From MPNO01 sp965200535 (GTDB taxonomy: Bacteria; Pseudomonadota; Alphaproteobacteria; MPNO01): DNA of 64,000 nt. The position numbers and the translations under genes were made by a program. Positions within the stretch are counted from its first letter, which is position 1. Every line of letters starts with the position of its first letter. Shown piece by piece: positions 16,941 through 25,418 of this stretch. The notes beneath the pieces are model-generated. The model saw nothing but the letters and a program-made list of their open reading frames with translations, had not been told where the DNA came from and searched no databases. Where the stretch lies: the NCBI GenBank assembly GCA_965200535.1, contig CBDAUF010000001.1, forward strand, positions 186,001-250,000, given 5' to 3'.

Positions 16941-18050
16941 CTATTCGTCCCGGAACGGATAGTCGGTGTAGCCCGCCGCCCCGCCGCCGTAGAAGGTCTT
17001 GCGTTCCGGCGCGTTGAGGGGTCCGTTGCCGATCAGCCGCTCGGGGAGATCGGGGTTGGCGAGGAACAGGGTGGCATAGGACACGAGGTCGGCGCCGCCG
17101 GCGGCGAGGACCGCCTCGCCGCGCGGACCGTCATAGGCCGCGTTGGCCATGAAGGCGCCGCCGAACGCCCCGCGCAACGCCCGGAACAGCGGCGCACGCG
17201 CGGCAACGAAAGCCTGCGCATCGCCCTCCTCCGTGTCGCGGCCGGGCGCGTCCGATTCGACGACGTGCAGCCAGGCGATGCCGATACCGTCCAACGCTGC
17301 AGCCAGCGCGGCGAACGTCTGCTCCGGCGCGCTGTCCGCCATGTCGTTGTAGCGCTGGTAGGGCGAAATCCGGTAGCCGACCCGGTCGGCGCCCCAGACC
17401 TCGACAACCGCGCGGGTGATCTCGAGCGGCAGGCGCAGGCGGTTTTCGACCGGCCCGCCGTATGCGTCGGTACGCCGGTTCGTTCCATCGCGAACGAACT
17501 GGTCGAGCAGATAACCGTTGCCGCCGTGGATCTCGACCGCATCGAAGCCGGCCGCCATCGCGTTGCGCGCTCCGCGGCAGAACTGGTCGACGATGCCCGG
17601 CATCTCGCCGATCTCGAGAGCGCGCGGTGTCTCGAACGGTTTCATCCCTTCGAAGGTCATCGCTTCGCCGGCGGCGGCGACCGCCGACGGAGCCACCGGC
17701 AGAGCGCCGCCGGGCTGCAGCGCGGGGTGCGAGATCCGCCCGACATGCCACAGCTGGAGCGCAATGCGCCCGCCGGCGTGGTGCACCGCTTCGGTCACGA
17801 GACGCCAGCCGGCAACCTGTGCCGGCGTGTGGATGCCCGGGGTGAGCGGATAGCCCACGCCCTGCTCGCTGACCTGCGTCGCCTCGGTGACGATCAGCGC
17901 CGCCGACGCGCGCTGGCGGTAGTACTCCGCGTTCAGCGGCTGCGGCGCGTTCCCCGGCCCGGCGCGGTTGCGCGTCATCGGCGCCATCACGATCCGGTGG
18001 GGCAGGTCGAGGGGCCCGAGCCGGAACGGCTGCGCGAGCGCCGGGGTCAT
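16941..18050 (-). CDS. Old yellow enzyme family alkene reductase
   Basis: The 369-residue FMN enzyme has the OYE layout: FRLGPLDLPHRIVMAPMTRNRA, ALIVTEATQVSEQGVGY, QLWHVGRISHP, the active-site pair in IHGGNGYLLDQF, and late FMN-phosphate region around AGGADLVSYATLFLANPDLPERL. It reduces activated C=C bonds of enones or nitro-compounds with NAD(P)H. It resembles NemA/XenA-type proteins in length. It ends the leftward run that starts at 22196, with a 3-oxoadipate-lactonase-like gene 5 bases upstream, so both are probably co-transcribed. The physiological substrate is unknown. Confidence 0.92.
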   Translation of the reverse strand: MTPALAQPFRLGPLDLPHRIVMAPMTRNRAGPGNAPQPLNAEYYRQRASAALIVTEATQVSEQGVGYPLTPGIHTPAQVAGWRLVTEAVHHAGGRIALQLWHVGRISHPALQPGGALPVAPSAVAAAGEAMTFEGMKPFETPRALEIGEMPGIVDQFCRGARNAMAAGFDAVEIHGGNGYLLDQFVRDGTNRRTDAYGGPVENRLRLPLEITRAVVEVWGADRVGYRISPYQRYNDMADSAPEQTFAALAAALDGIGIAWLHVVESDAPGRDTEEGDAQAFVAARAPLFRALRGAFGGAFMANAAYDGPRGEAVLAAGGADLVSYATLFLANPDLPERLIGNGPLNAPERKTFYGGGAAGYTDYPFRDE

Positions 18051-18055
18051 CGGCC

Positions 18056-18847
18056 TTACCCGTCCGGCAGCAGGAAGTCCCTGAGCGCCGCGGTATAGGC
18101 GTCGGGTTGCTCGATATTGGAGAGGTGCCCGGCCGGGGACAATTCGGTATAGCGCGCCCCGTCGACCTGTTTGGCGATCCTGCTCATTGTCGCCGCCGGC
18201 GTCGCCCCGTCCTCCCTGCCGGCGATGAAGAGCGCGGGCGTGCGGATCTCGCCGAGCCGCTTCTCAAAGTCGAGACCCTGGAGGGCGCGGGCGCAACCGA
18301 TGAACCCCCCGGCCGGGGTCGCGGCCACCATCGCGCGCAGGTCGTCGAGCACCGGCGTGCCGGAATCGAAGAACGCATCCGAACACCAGCGCTCGACCGT
18401 CGGCGCGGCGAGTGCAGCCATCCCTTCGGCCTCGACGATGGCGATGCGCTCGTCCCAGGCGGCGACAAACGGAGCCGGCGCCTCGGCGATCGCGTTGGAG
18501 ATGACGATCGAGCGCAGCCGGTCGGCATGGTGGATGCCGAGCCCCATCGCGGTCATCCCGCCGATGGAGAGCCCGACGAAATGGCTTCGTTCGATGCCGA
18601 GCGCGTCCCACAGCCCGATCACATCGCCGACCAGCATCGAAAAGTCGTAGGGGCCCGCCGGCACGGCGCTCTTGCCGTGCCCGCGCTTGTCGTAGCGGAG
18701 AATGCGGAAATCGTCGGCCAGAGCCGCGGCCTGCGCATCCCACATGTGGAGGTTGGTGGCGAGCGAGTTCGAGAAGGTGAGCCAAGGCGCACCCTCCTTG
18801 CCCCCGATCTCGCAATTGAGCGCGACCCCGTTCGCCGTGACCTTCAT
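18056..18847 (-). CDS. 3-oxoadipate enol-lactonase-like alpha/beta hydrolase
   Basis: The 263-residue protein has the PcaD pattern: LTFSNSLATNLHMWD, LRYDKRGHGKS, the nucleophile elbow GLSIGGMTAMGLG, the acid in AGREDGATPA, and His in AGHLSNIEQPDAY. PcaD hydrolyses 3-oxoadipate enol-lactone in the beta-ketoadipate pathway. No other pca genes lie in the window, so a different lactone or ester is possible. The ATG at 18847 is chosen because the domain begins there; an upstream ATG adds 18 residues of arginine-rich sequence. The OYE gene follows after 5 bases. Confidence 0.78.
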   Translation of the reverse strand: MKVTANGVALNCEIGGKEGAPWLTFSNSLATNLHMWDAQAAALADDFRILRYDKRGHGKSAVPAGPYDFSMLVGDVIGLWDALGIERSHFVGLSIGGMTAMGLGIHHADRLRSIVISNAIAEAPAPFVAAWDERIAIVEAEGMAALAAPTVERWCSDAFFDSGTPVLDDLRAMVAATPAGGFIGCARALQGLDFEKRLGEIRTPALFIAGREDGATPAATMSRIAKQVDGARYTELSPAGHLSNIEQPDAYTAALRDFLLPDG

Positions 18848-18954
18848 CGCCCTGCCCCGCTTGCCGTTTCGCCTGCCGGGCCAGAATAGGGGGCGCGCCA
18901 AGAGGTGTCACGACGCTGTCAGGCGCTGGGGCGGGGAAGCCCCGGGGCGGACAT

Positions 18955-20088
18955 CTACCGCAGCCCCGCCTCCACCATCAGCGGATAGGTGTCGACGGCA
19001 AACTCCTCCATCCCCTCCCGGTAGCGCGCCCAGGAGGTGAGCACGCCGTCGATTCCGGTGTCGGCCAGCCTGAGATAGGTATCGACGATCTGCTCGCGGG
19101 TGCCGATCACCGGCCACCCGGCCCAGCCGGCGATGAAGTGTTCCTTGAGGAAGTCGAGCGCCTCGACCGGCACGGTCTGGGCGTTGATGCCGAGCCCTTC
19201 GGTGAGGTTGGTCGCGGCCTCCCAGTCGCCGTGCTCGTGGACGTAGTGGTTGTAGAAGTCGCGCGCGTCCTTCTCGGTGTCGCCCTGGACGATGTAGGTG
19301 TGGGTCCAGACCGCGATCTCGCGCCCGTACTCCCTGCGCGCGAGGTCCTTGTAGGCGGCGATCTGGGCCTTCAGATCGTCCATGTCGTGGTTGGCGACGA
19401 CGATGAAGGCGACATCGCAATGCTTCGCCGCGAAATGCCGCCCGCGTTCCGAGCCGCCGGCGTTCATGAAGGGCGGGCGCGGCGACTGGATCGGCTTCGG
19501 CAGAAGTTCGCCGCCGCCGATCCTGTAGAACTCGCCCTCGAAATCGAAAAGCTCGTCCTCGGTCCACAGGCGGCGGATGATCTCCACCCATTCGACCGCC
19601 ATGTCGTAGCGGCGGTCGTGATCGGGCACGTCGATGCCGAACAACCGGAACTCGGGTTCGTTCCACCCGGTCACCACGTTGAGGACGAAGCGCCCGCCCG
19701 AGATATGGTCGATCGTCGCCGCCTGCTTCGCCGCCATCACCGGATGGACGGTGGGCACGTGCGACGTCGCGAAGATGCCGGAGTTGCTGTTCACCCCGGA
19801 GATGCCGGCGGCCCAGGAATAGCACTCGAAGCCGGCGCCGTTGAAATCGGTGGTCCCGCCGAAGCCGCGCCACCGCCCGACCGGCACCAGGGCCTCGTAT
19901 TCCATCCGGTCGGCGAGTTCGGCGAGCGCCACCGTCGCCGGCCACGTCGCCTCCAGCGTGCCGTCGATCGAGGAGATGGCGCAGCCATGACGGAGGTTGC
20001 TGCAGAACGTCCCCATCTTCAGCTTGCGGCTGTTGAAGATGGGGTTGGTCGCCGGCGGGTCGGCGAGCAGGCTGGGGATCGCGGTCAT
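18955..20088 (-). CDS. LLM class flavin-dependent oxidoreductase
   Basis: The 377-residue protein is a luciferase-like monooxygenase of the alkanesulfonate-monooxygenase (SsuD) type: LRHGCAISSIDGTLEATWP, DHISGGRFVLNVVTGWNEPEF, WVEIIRRLWTEDELFDFEGEFY, and VPVEALDFLKEHFIAG followed by VIGTREQIVD. Such enzymes use reduced flavin from a partner reductase and O2. The ATG at 20088 starts a plausible N-terminus; the long frame beyond it is a shadow of the next gene. It lies about 20 bases after a second LLM gene, so two flavin monooxygenases are adjacent and may act as a pair or on related substrates. No flavin reductase is nearby. Confidence 0.9.
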   Translation of the reverse strand: MTAIPSLLADPPATNPIFNSRKLKMGTFCSNLRHGCAISSIDGTLEATWPATVALAELADRMEYEALVPVGRWRGFGGTTDFNGAGFECYSWAAGISGVNSNSGIFATSHVPTVHPVMAAKQAATIDHISGGRFVLNVVTGWNEPEFRLFGIDVPDHDRRYDMAVEWVEIIRRLWTEDELFDFEGEFYRIGGGELLPKPIQSPRPPFMNAGGSERGRHFAAKHCDVAFIVVANHDMDDLKAQIAAYKDLARREYGREIAVWTHTYIVQGDTEKDARDFYNHYVHEHGDWEAATNLTEGLGINAQTVPVEALDFLKEHFIAGWAGWPVIGTREQIVDTYLRLADTGIDGVLTSWARYREGMEEFAVDTYPLMVEAGLR

Positions 20089-20111
20089 GCGGTCACCGGG
20101 CCCCCGACGGC

Positions 20112-21221
20112 CTACTCGGCGGCCTCGCTGGCGAGACCGATGGCCTCGTTCAGCCGCGGCATCACCTCCTTGGCCATCAACTCCATCGACCGCAGCGACA
20201 GCGCCTTGTCCACCCAGTCGTGGCCGGCATAGACCAGGGTGCCGAAATCGCCGACGTGTTCGCGGAAGGCGAGCAACTGGTCCACCACACTGTCCACGGT
20301 GCCGGCGATGACCAGCCGGTCGGTCACGTAGTCGAGCGTGACCGCCTCGTCGGCCATCGACTGGTCGTGCTTGAAGAGGTTCGACCGACCGGCGCTGATC
20401 AGCTTGTGCATGAGCTGCTTGTAGTAGAACCGGTAGGGGCTGTTCGACGACTCCAGCGCATAGTCCCGTGCGACCTTCTCGTCGTCTGCGACGAAGATGC
20501 TCTTCGCCACCCGCCAGTCCGCCGGGTCGGCGATGCGGCCGATCCGTTCGCATCCCTCGACATATTTGGGCCAGTGAGTCTTGACCCATTCGGGCATCAG
20601 GAAGTTGGCCGAAATCGATGTCCAGCCGCGCGCCGCCGCCTCGGTCAGGCCGCGCGAATAGGGCGCCACCACGGTGACCACGATCGGCGGATGCGGCTTC
20701 TGGTACGGGCCGACGATGACGCCCTGGCCGATCTCCTCGATCAGCGACTCCTCGGTGGTGATGTTCCAGTACTTGCCCTTGAGCCGGTAGGGCGGATCCG
20801 TGCTCCAGATCGCCAGCACGTGGTTGATCGATTCGAGGAACATCTCGTTCCTGTCCTGCGACACGATGCCGAGCGCCTCGGCATCGGACTTCAGCGCTCC
20901 GGGGCTGATCCCGAACAGGAACCGCCCCTCGAGGATGTTGTCGATCATCGCCACCTGGCCGGCGATGATGGCCGGGTGGTTGAGCGACATGTTGACGGTG
21001 CCGCTGCCGAGCACGATGTCCTTCGTGTCGTGGGCGAGGCTGGCGATGAACATCAGACACGAGGTGACGGTCTCGGCCCGGTCGGTGACGTGCTCGCCGA
21101 TGAACGCCTCGGCGAAACCGAGCCGGTCGGCGAGCAGGATCGCCTCCCGGTCCTCCTTCAGGGTCTCCGCATAGTCCCGCGACGGCGGGTGCAGCGGCAT
21201 GGTGAAGTAACTCAGCTTCAT
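20112..21221 (-). CDS. LLM class flavin-dependent oxidoreductase
   Basis: The 369-residue luciferase-like enzyme begins MKLSYFTMPLHPPSRDYAET and has AFIGEHVTD, LGSGTVNMSLNHPAIIAGQVAMID, EGRFLFGISPGALKSDAEALG and the typical late segment VIAGTVDSVVDQLLAFREHVGDFGTLV. Closest in layout to the limonene-monooxygenase-like class. It lies downstream of a two-domain VOC protein and upstream of the second LLM gene in the same leftward operon. Substrate unknown; requires FMNH2 supplied from elsewhere. Confidence 0.9.
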   Translation of the reverse strand: MKLSYFTMPLHPPSRDYAETLKEDREAILLADRLGFAEAFIGEHVTDRAETVTSCLMFIASLAHDTKDIVLGSGTVNMSLNHPAIIAGQVAMIDNILEGRFLFGISPGALKSDAEALGIVSQDRNEMFLESINHVLAIWSTDPPYRLKGKYWNITTEESLIEEIGQGVIVGPYQKPHPPIVVTVVAPYSRGLTEAAARGWTSISANFLMPEWVKTHWPKYVEGCERIGRIADPADWRVAKSIFVADDEKVARDYALESSNSPYRFYYKQLMHKLISAGRSNLFKHDQSMADEAVTLDYVTDRLVIAGTVDSVVDQLLAFREHVGDFGTLVYAGHDWVDKALSLRSMELMAKEVMPRLNEAIGLASEAAE

Positions 21222-21254
21222 CGGCGGTCTACCCTGTGCGCACTGCCCGCCCGT

Positions 21255-22196
21255 TCATTCCGAGGCATGATTGACGAACGCGTCGGGAATGGGTTCGCCC
21301 CACTGCGAATCGAGGCCGTCCTCGAACGAGATCAGGTTGGGCGGGTTGTCGCTGTTGAGCCGGTCGGAATCCGTCCAGTGCTCGTGGACCCGGCCCCACG
21401 GATCTTTCCAGTAGTCGTAGACCTGGCTGCCCAGGATATGGCGTCCGAGGCCCCAGACATGCTCGTAGCTGTCGAGCTTGCGCATGTGTTCGTGGCCCAT
21501 GATCACATCGTCGATGTCCTGGACCTCGAAGGCCATGTGGTTGAGCCCCGCCGTGGGGCCGTCGATATAGAGGAAGACGTGGTGGTCCACATACACCTCG
21601 CCCCGGTCCACCCGGTTGAACGAGAGGATGATGTTGTCCTTTTCCCCTTCGTAGACGTCGTCGGAGCAGACCAGCCCGAGCGTCTCGCGCACCCAGGCGA
21701 TCGAACGTTTCAGGTCGGGCGTCATCATCACCGCATGGCCGATCCGCTTGACGTGCGACGGACCGCGGTCGATGCGGGTAAGCTCGCCCTTCCGCGCCAG
21801 CCGCTCCGGCCCCATGTTGAGGGCGAAGCGCGGTGTTCCGATCGGATCCAGGTTTTCCATCCCGTGCACGACTTCGATGGTGTAGCCGTTGGGCTCGATC
21901 AGGCGCACGCGCTTGCCGCCGCCCGGCTCGTCCATCTCCTCGATCGGCGAGGCGCCTTCGGCCTTCGAGAGGATCTCGAGATCCTCTTCGCTCGCGGCGT
22001 TGAAGGCGAGAGAGACGAAACCTGGTTCGCCGAGTTCGGTGATGTGGATGTGGTGTTCGGGGTCGGTCCCGCGCATGTAAAGCGCCGTCTTGGTCCGTTC
22101 GGCCCGCACCATGCCGAAATTGGTCAGGAACTCTTCCTGCCGGTCGAGGTCCGGCGATCGTATCCGCCCATAGGCGATATCGGTCACCTTGATCAT
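21255..22196 (-). CDS. VOC-family extradiol dioxygenase-like protein
   Basis: A 313-residue protein with two tandem VOC modules, the arrangement of type I extradiol ring-cleavage dioxygenases. Possible iron ligands are His in RIGHAVMMTPDL, His in LNHMAFEVQD and Glu in VHEHWTDSD, all in the second module and in the usual order. First module starts VTDIAYGRIRSPDLDRQEEFL. The start ATG at 22196 is chosen over one 11 codons upstream because the domain begins there. The two LLM monooxygenases follow on the same strand, so a hydroxylation plus ring-opening sequence is plausible. Exact substrate unknown. Confidence 0.82.
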   Translation of the reverse strand: MIKVTDIAYGRIRSPDLDRQEEFLTNFGMVRAERTKTALYMRGTDPEHHIHITELGEPGFVSLAFNAASEEDLEILSKAEGASPIEEMDEPGGGKRVRLIEPNGYTIEVVHGMENLDPIGTPRFALNMGPERLARKGELTRIDRGPSHVKRIGHAVMMTPDLKRSIAWVRETLGLVCSDDVYEGEKDNIILSFNRVDRGEVYVDHHVFLYIDGPTAGLNHMAFEVQDIDDVIMGHEHMRKLDSYEHVWGLGRHILGSQVYDYWKDPWGRVHEHWTDSDRLNSDNPPNLISFEDGLDSQWGEPIPDAFVNHASE

Positions 22197-22327
22197 CGCG
22201 TATCTCCCACTCATGGATTGCCGGTGCATCCTTGTGCGGCGATATTAGGAGCAGACGGCCGGTACCGAAAGGTCTACCGCGCCGCAAGTTGGATCGAATA
22301 CCGCGCCCGGCGCGGAAGGAGGACGAT

Positions 22328-23113
22328 ATGGACCTTGGTCTGGCAGGACGGAAAGCCGCGATCTCGGGGGCGAGCGACGGGCTGGGTTACGCCGCCGCGC
22401 TCGCGCTCGCCGACGAGGGCTGCAACGTGGCGATCTCCGCGCGCGGACGCGAGCAGCTCGACCGGGCGGCGGCGGCGATCGAGGCGAAGGGGGTGAAGGC
22501 CGTCGGCGTCGCCTGCGACATGTCGAGCGAGGCGGGATGCCGGCAATTCGTCGAGGCCGCGGCCGCCGGGCTCGGCGGGATCGATATCCTGATCAACTGC
22601 GTCGGCGGGATGACGCCCGGCAACCTCGACGCGCTGACTGCGGAAAACTGGGACGAGATCCTGAACCGCAACCTGATGGCCTATGTCCACACCACCAAGG
22701 CCGCCATCCCCCATCTCGAGGACTCCGACGCCGGCAGGGTGCTCAACATATCCGGAATCTCCGGCAAGCAGTTGATGCCGGGCGCGTTCTCGACGGCGAT
22801 TCCCAACGCCGGGATCAACGCGCTGACCAAGCTGCTGGCGGGCGAACTGGCGGCCAAGGGGATCCTCGTCAACAACCTCTGCCCTGGCCTTGTCGACACG
22901 CCGCGGTGGACGCCGCGCCGCGAAGCGATGGCGAAGGTGAGAGGCGCCACCGCCGACGAGATTCTCAAGCAGTTCGCCGGCAACACCATGGTCGGGCGCT
23001 GGGGCCGGCCGGAGGAGATCGGCGACGCCGCCGCCTTCCTCGTCTCGCCGCGGAACAGCTACATGACCGGCTCGACGGTTGAAGTGTGCGGCGGCTGGGG
23101 CAAGTATTTCTGA
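22328..23113 (+). CDS. SDR family protein lacking the Tyr-Lys catalytic pair
   Basis: The 261-residue protein has a clear Rossmann N-terminus (RKAAISGASDGLGYAAAL), NNAG-equivalent INCVGGM, and PGLVDTPRW. Where SDRs have Tyr-x3-Lys before the LTK helix, this one reads FSTAIPNAGINALTK, so Tyr and Lys are replaced (Thr and Asn by hand alignment). The upstream Ser region NISGISG is kept. It may use altered chemistry or be non-catalytic. RBS GGAAGGAGG precedes the ATG. It is divergent from the VOC gene at 21255-22196 and is followed by a VOC gene and a CocE hydrolase on the same strand. Confidence 0.85.
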   Translation: MDLGLAGRKAAISGASDGLGYAAALALADEGCNVAISARGREQLDRAAAAIEAKGVKAVGVACDMSSEAGCRQFVEAAAAGLGGIDILINCVGGMTPGNLDALTAENWDEILNRNLMAYVHTTKAAIPHLEDSDAGRVLNISGISGKQLMPGAFSTAIPNAGINALTKLLAGELAAKGILVNNLCPGLVDTPRWTPRREAMAKVRGATADEILKQFAGNTMVGRWGRPEEIGDAAAFLVSPRNSYMTGSTVEVCGGWGKYF

Positions 23114-23162
23114 CCCGCGAAACCGGGAAACCCATTCAGGGACACGACAGACGGAGGGAACC

Positions 23163-23678
23163 ATGGCAGACCAAGGAGTGGCGCACGCGGTCGAAACCTC
23201 GGCGGAGCCGGTGCTCAAGCTCAACTTCCTGTCGCACGGCACGCTGGAATCGAAGAACCTCGAGCGGGCGCGTGAATTCTATACCGAATTTCTCGGCCTC
23301 CAGGTTGTCCGCACCAGCCCGATCTCGCTCCTGATCCGCCTCGGCGGACCCAATACCATCGCCGTTGTGGAGCAGAAGAACCGGACCGAGGAAATGCCGA
23401 TGCTCAACCACAACGGGCTCGACGTCATCACCCAGGACGAGGTCGATGCGGCCTACGAGACCGTGGTCGCCGAGGCCGAAAAGTGGGGGCTGCACAGGAT
23501 CTCCAGACCCAAGTTGCAGCACGGCACCTACAGCTTCTTCTTCTGGGACATGGACAACAATTGCTGGGAGATCCTGACCAACCCGGAGGGCGGTTACAGC
23601 TGGCTGTTCGAAGAGGGCGACCAGACCGGCAAGGGGCACCTCGACAGGAAGTTCAAGCGGCCGGGCATGCGGGACTAG
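23163..23678 (+). CDS. VOC family protein, single domain
   Basis: A 171-residue vicinal-oxygen-chelate protein: LNFLSHGTLESKNLERAREFYTEFLGLQ with His, HNGLDVITQDEVD with His, and DMDNNCWEILTN with Glu, the His-His-Glu metal triad of glyoxalase or dioxygenase relatives. Start at ATG 23163 follows GACGGAGGGAACC. It lies 49 bases after the SDR gene and 36 before the CocE hydrolase, so the three form a likely operon. Function could be ring cleavage, lyase or lactoylglutathione-type chemistry; the sequence alone does not decide. Confidence 0.85.
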   Translation: MADQGVAHAVETSAEPVLKLNFLSHGTLESKNLERAREFYTEFLGLQVVRTSPISLLIRLGGPNTIAVVEQKNRTEEMPMLNHNGLDVITQDEVDAAYETVVAEAEKWGLHRISRPKLQHGTYSFFFWDMDNNCWEILTNPEGGYSWLFEEGDQTGKGHLDRKFKRPGMRD

Positions 23679-23714
23679 CAACCCGGCCGACACAGACACG
23701 GGGCGGGGAGGCCG

Positions 23715-25400
23715 ATGGCGGAAAACGCGTCCACGGGGGCAAAGCGATATTCCATGCGCGTCGATTCGCGCGTCTATGCGACGATGCGCGACGGGGTGCG
23801 GATCGCGCTTCGCATCTACCGGCCGGACGGGCCCGGGAAATTTCCGGCGCTGTTCGCCGCGTCGCCCTACATGTACGCAACCGACGACATCCCGCATTCG
23901 CGCCTTTTCCTGTGGCGGGAGATCGGGCCGGTCCAGTGGTACGTGGAAGAACACGGTTACGCCTATATCCACGCCGATGTTCGCGGGTCCGGCGAGTCGG
24001 AGGGCGTCTACAACTTCCTCGACCGGGAGGAACAGCAGGACTACTACGAACTCATCGAGTGGGTCGCCCGCCAGGACTGGTGCGACGGCAATGTGGGCGG
24101 GATCGGCCAGTCCTACTATGCCTGGTCGCAGTGGTTCATGGGCATCGTCAACCCGCCGAGCCTGAGGTGCATCGCCCCCTACGACGGCGCCGTCGATCCC
24201 TATCGCGGGACCGCCTATCACGGCGGTATCTACTGCGATTTCATGGCCTGGTGGTACAATCTGGTGCGGGTGAACAACCTGCATCGGGCCGCCAACGACC
24301 CCGCCGGCAAGACGATGCCGCTGGACCTCGCCTGGGAGTTCCAGCGGCGCCAGACCTACGACGACTGGTGGCGCGAACGGTCGCCTTACGAGCGGCTGGG
24401 CGAGATCGAGGTGCCAGTCCTGTCGATCGGCCACTGGGGCAAGATGGGCCTCCACCTGCGCGGCAACATCCTCGGCTACGAGGACGTGCGCGCGCCCAAG
24501 AGGCTGGTCGTCACCGGCGCCCGCGACGTGTTCGAGGCGCACGACTATTTCGACCGGATCGACTACCACGAGGCCGAACTGCTGCCGTTCTACGACCGCT
24601 ATCTGAAAGGTGCGGACAACGGCTACGAGCGCCGGGCGCCGGTCAAGCTCTACGTGCGCGGCGCCGAGGCGTATCGCGACGAACGGGAATGGCCGCTCGA
24701 CCGCGCCCGCGTCACCCCCTTCCACCTGGCTTCGGGACCGTCCGGGAGCCTCACGTCGATCAACGACGGCCGGCTCGCACCGGAAGCGCCGACCGCCGAC
24801 GGCGGGGCGACCGGCTATACCTATCCCGATCCCGAATGGAAGTTCGGCGTCGCGGCGATGGGGCCGCAGGGACCCGACCCGATCCGGCGTGTCCTCACCT
24901 TCGTCACCGATCCGATGGAAGAGGACCTCGAAGTCACCGGGCCGGCGGTCCTCGAACTCTACGTCTCCTCTACCGCAACCGATACCGACTTCATCGTGAA
25001 GGTCGCGGACCAGTATCCGCAGTCCGAGGACGACCGGCGGGCGGGCCTGCAGCCGATGTCGGTGAACCTGTCCAAGGGCTGGCTCCGGGCGTCTCACCGC
25101 ACCAGGTACGAGGCGCGCAGCACCCCCCACCGGCCCTTCTACACGCATACCGATCCGCAGCCGATCGAGCCGGGGCGGATCTACCGCTACGAAATCGAGG
25201 TGATGCCGTTCGCCAACGTGTTCAGGAAAGGCCACCGCATCCGGCTCGAGATCGTCAACGGCGATTCGATGCTGACCGACTCGATCTTCACCCACCAGTA
25301 TCTCTGGTACAAGGTCGGCACGGACACGTTCCACCACGACGCCGAACACCCGTCGCGGCTGCTCCTCCCGGTGGTGCCGGGGGAGACGGACGACGCCTGA
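23715..25400 (+). CDS. CocE/NonD family X-Pro-type acyl hydrolase
   Basis: A 561-residue serine hydrolase of the CocE / X-Pro dipeptidyl-peptidase S15 class. It has the N-terminal DGVRIALRIYRPDGPGKFPALF, HADVRGSGESEG, nucleophile Ser133 in GIGQSYYAW, a helical cap, and a C-terminal jelly-roll domain (LEVTGPAVLELYVSSTATDTDFIVKV through FANVFRKGHRIRLEIVNG). Such enzymes cleave esters or amides, for example cocaine esterase and glutaryl-7-ACA acylase. No signal peptide is seen, so it is cytoplasmic. It ends 18 bases from the stop of the convergent TPP enzyme. Confidence 0.92.
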   Translation: MAENASTGAKRYSMRVDSRVYATMRDGVRIALRIYRPDGPGKFPALFAASPYMYATDDIPHSRLFLWREIGPVQWYVEEHGYAYIHADVRGSGESEGVYNFLDREEQQDYYELIEWVARQDWCDGNVGGIGQSYYAWSQWFMGIVNPPSLRCIAPYDGAVDPYRGTAYHGGIYCDFMAWWYNLVRVNNLHRAANDPAGKTMPLDLAWEFQRRQTYDDWWRERSPYERLGEIEVPVLSIGHWGKMGLHLRGNILGYEDVRAPKRLVVTGARDVFEAHDYFDRIDYHEAELLPFYDRYLKGADNGYERRAPVKLYVRGAEAYRDEREWPLDRARVTPFHLASGPSGSLTSINDGRLAPEAPTADGGATGYTYPDPEWKFGVAAMGPQGPDPIRRVLTFVTDPMEEDLEVTGPAVLELYVSSTATDTDFIVKVADQYPQSEDDRRAGLQPMSVNLSKGWLRASHRTRYEARSTPHRPFYTHTDPQPIEPGRIYRYEIEVMPFANVFRKGHRIRLEIVNGDSMLTDSIFTHQYLWYKVGTDTFHHDAEHPSRLLLPVVPGETDDA

Positions 25401-25418
25401 TCCGGACCGTCCGGCCGG

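Noticed and set aside
16906..16945. Terminator between the YciI and OYE genes
   Set aside because: A short GC stem (ACGGC...GCCGT) is present but there is no T-run, so an intrinsic terminator cannot be claimed.
18955..21060. One 701-codon LLM fusion protein
   Set aside because: The second LLM gene has its own start and frame; the extension is antisense-like noise.
20220..22496. 758-codon plus-strand frame over the LLM and VOC genes
   Set aside because: Antisense shadow of three real minus-strand genes, with no domain motifs.
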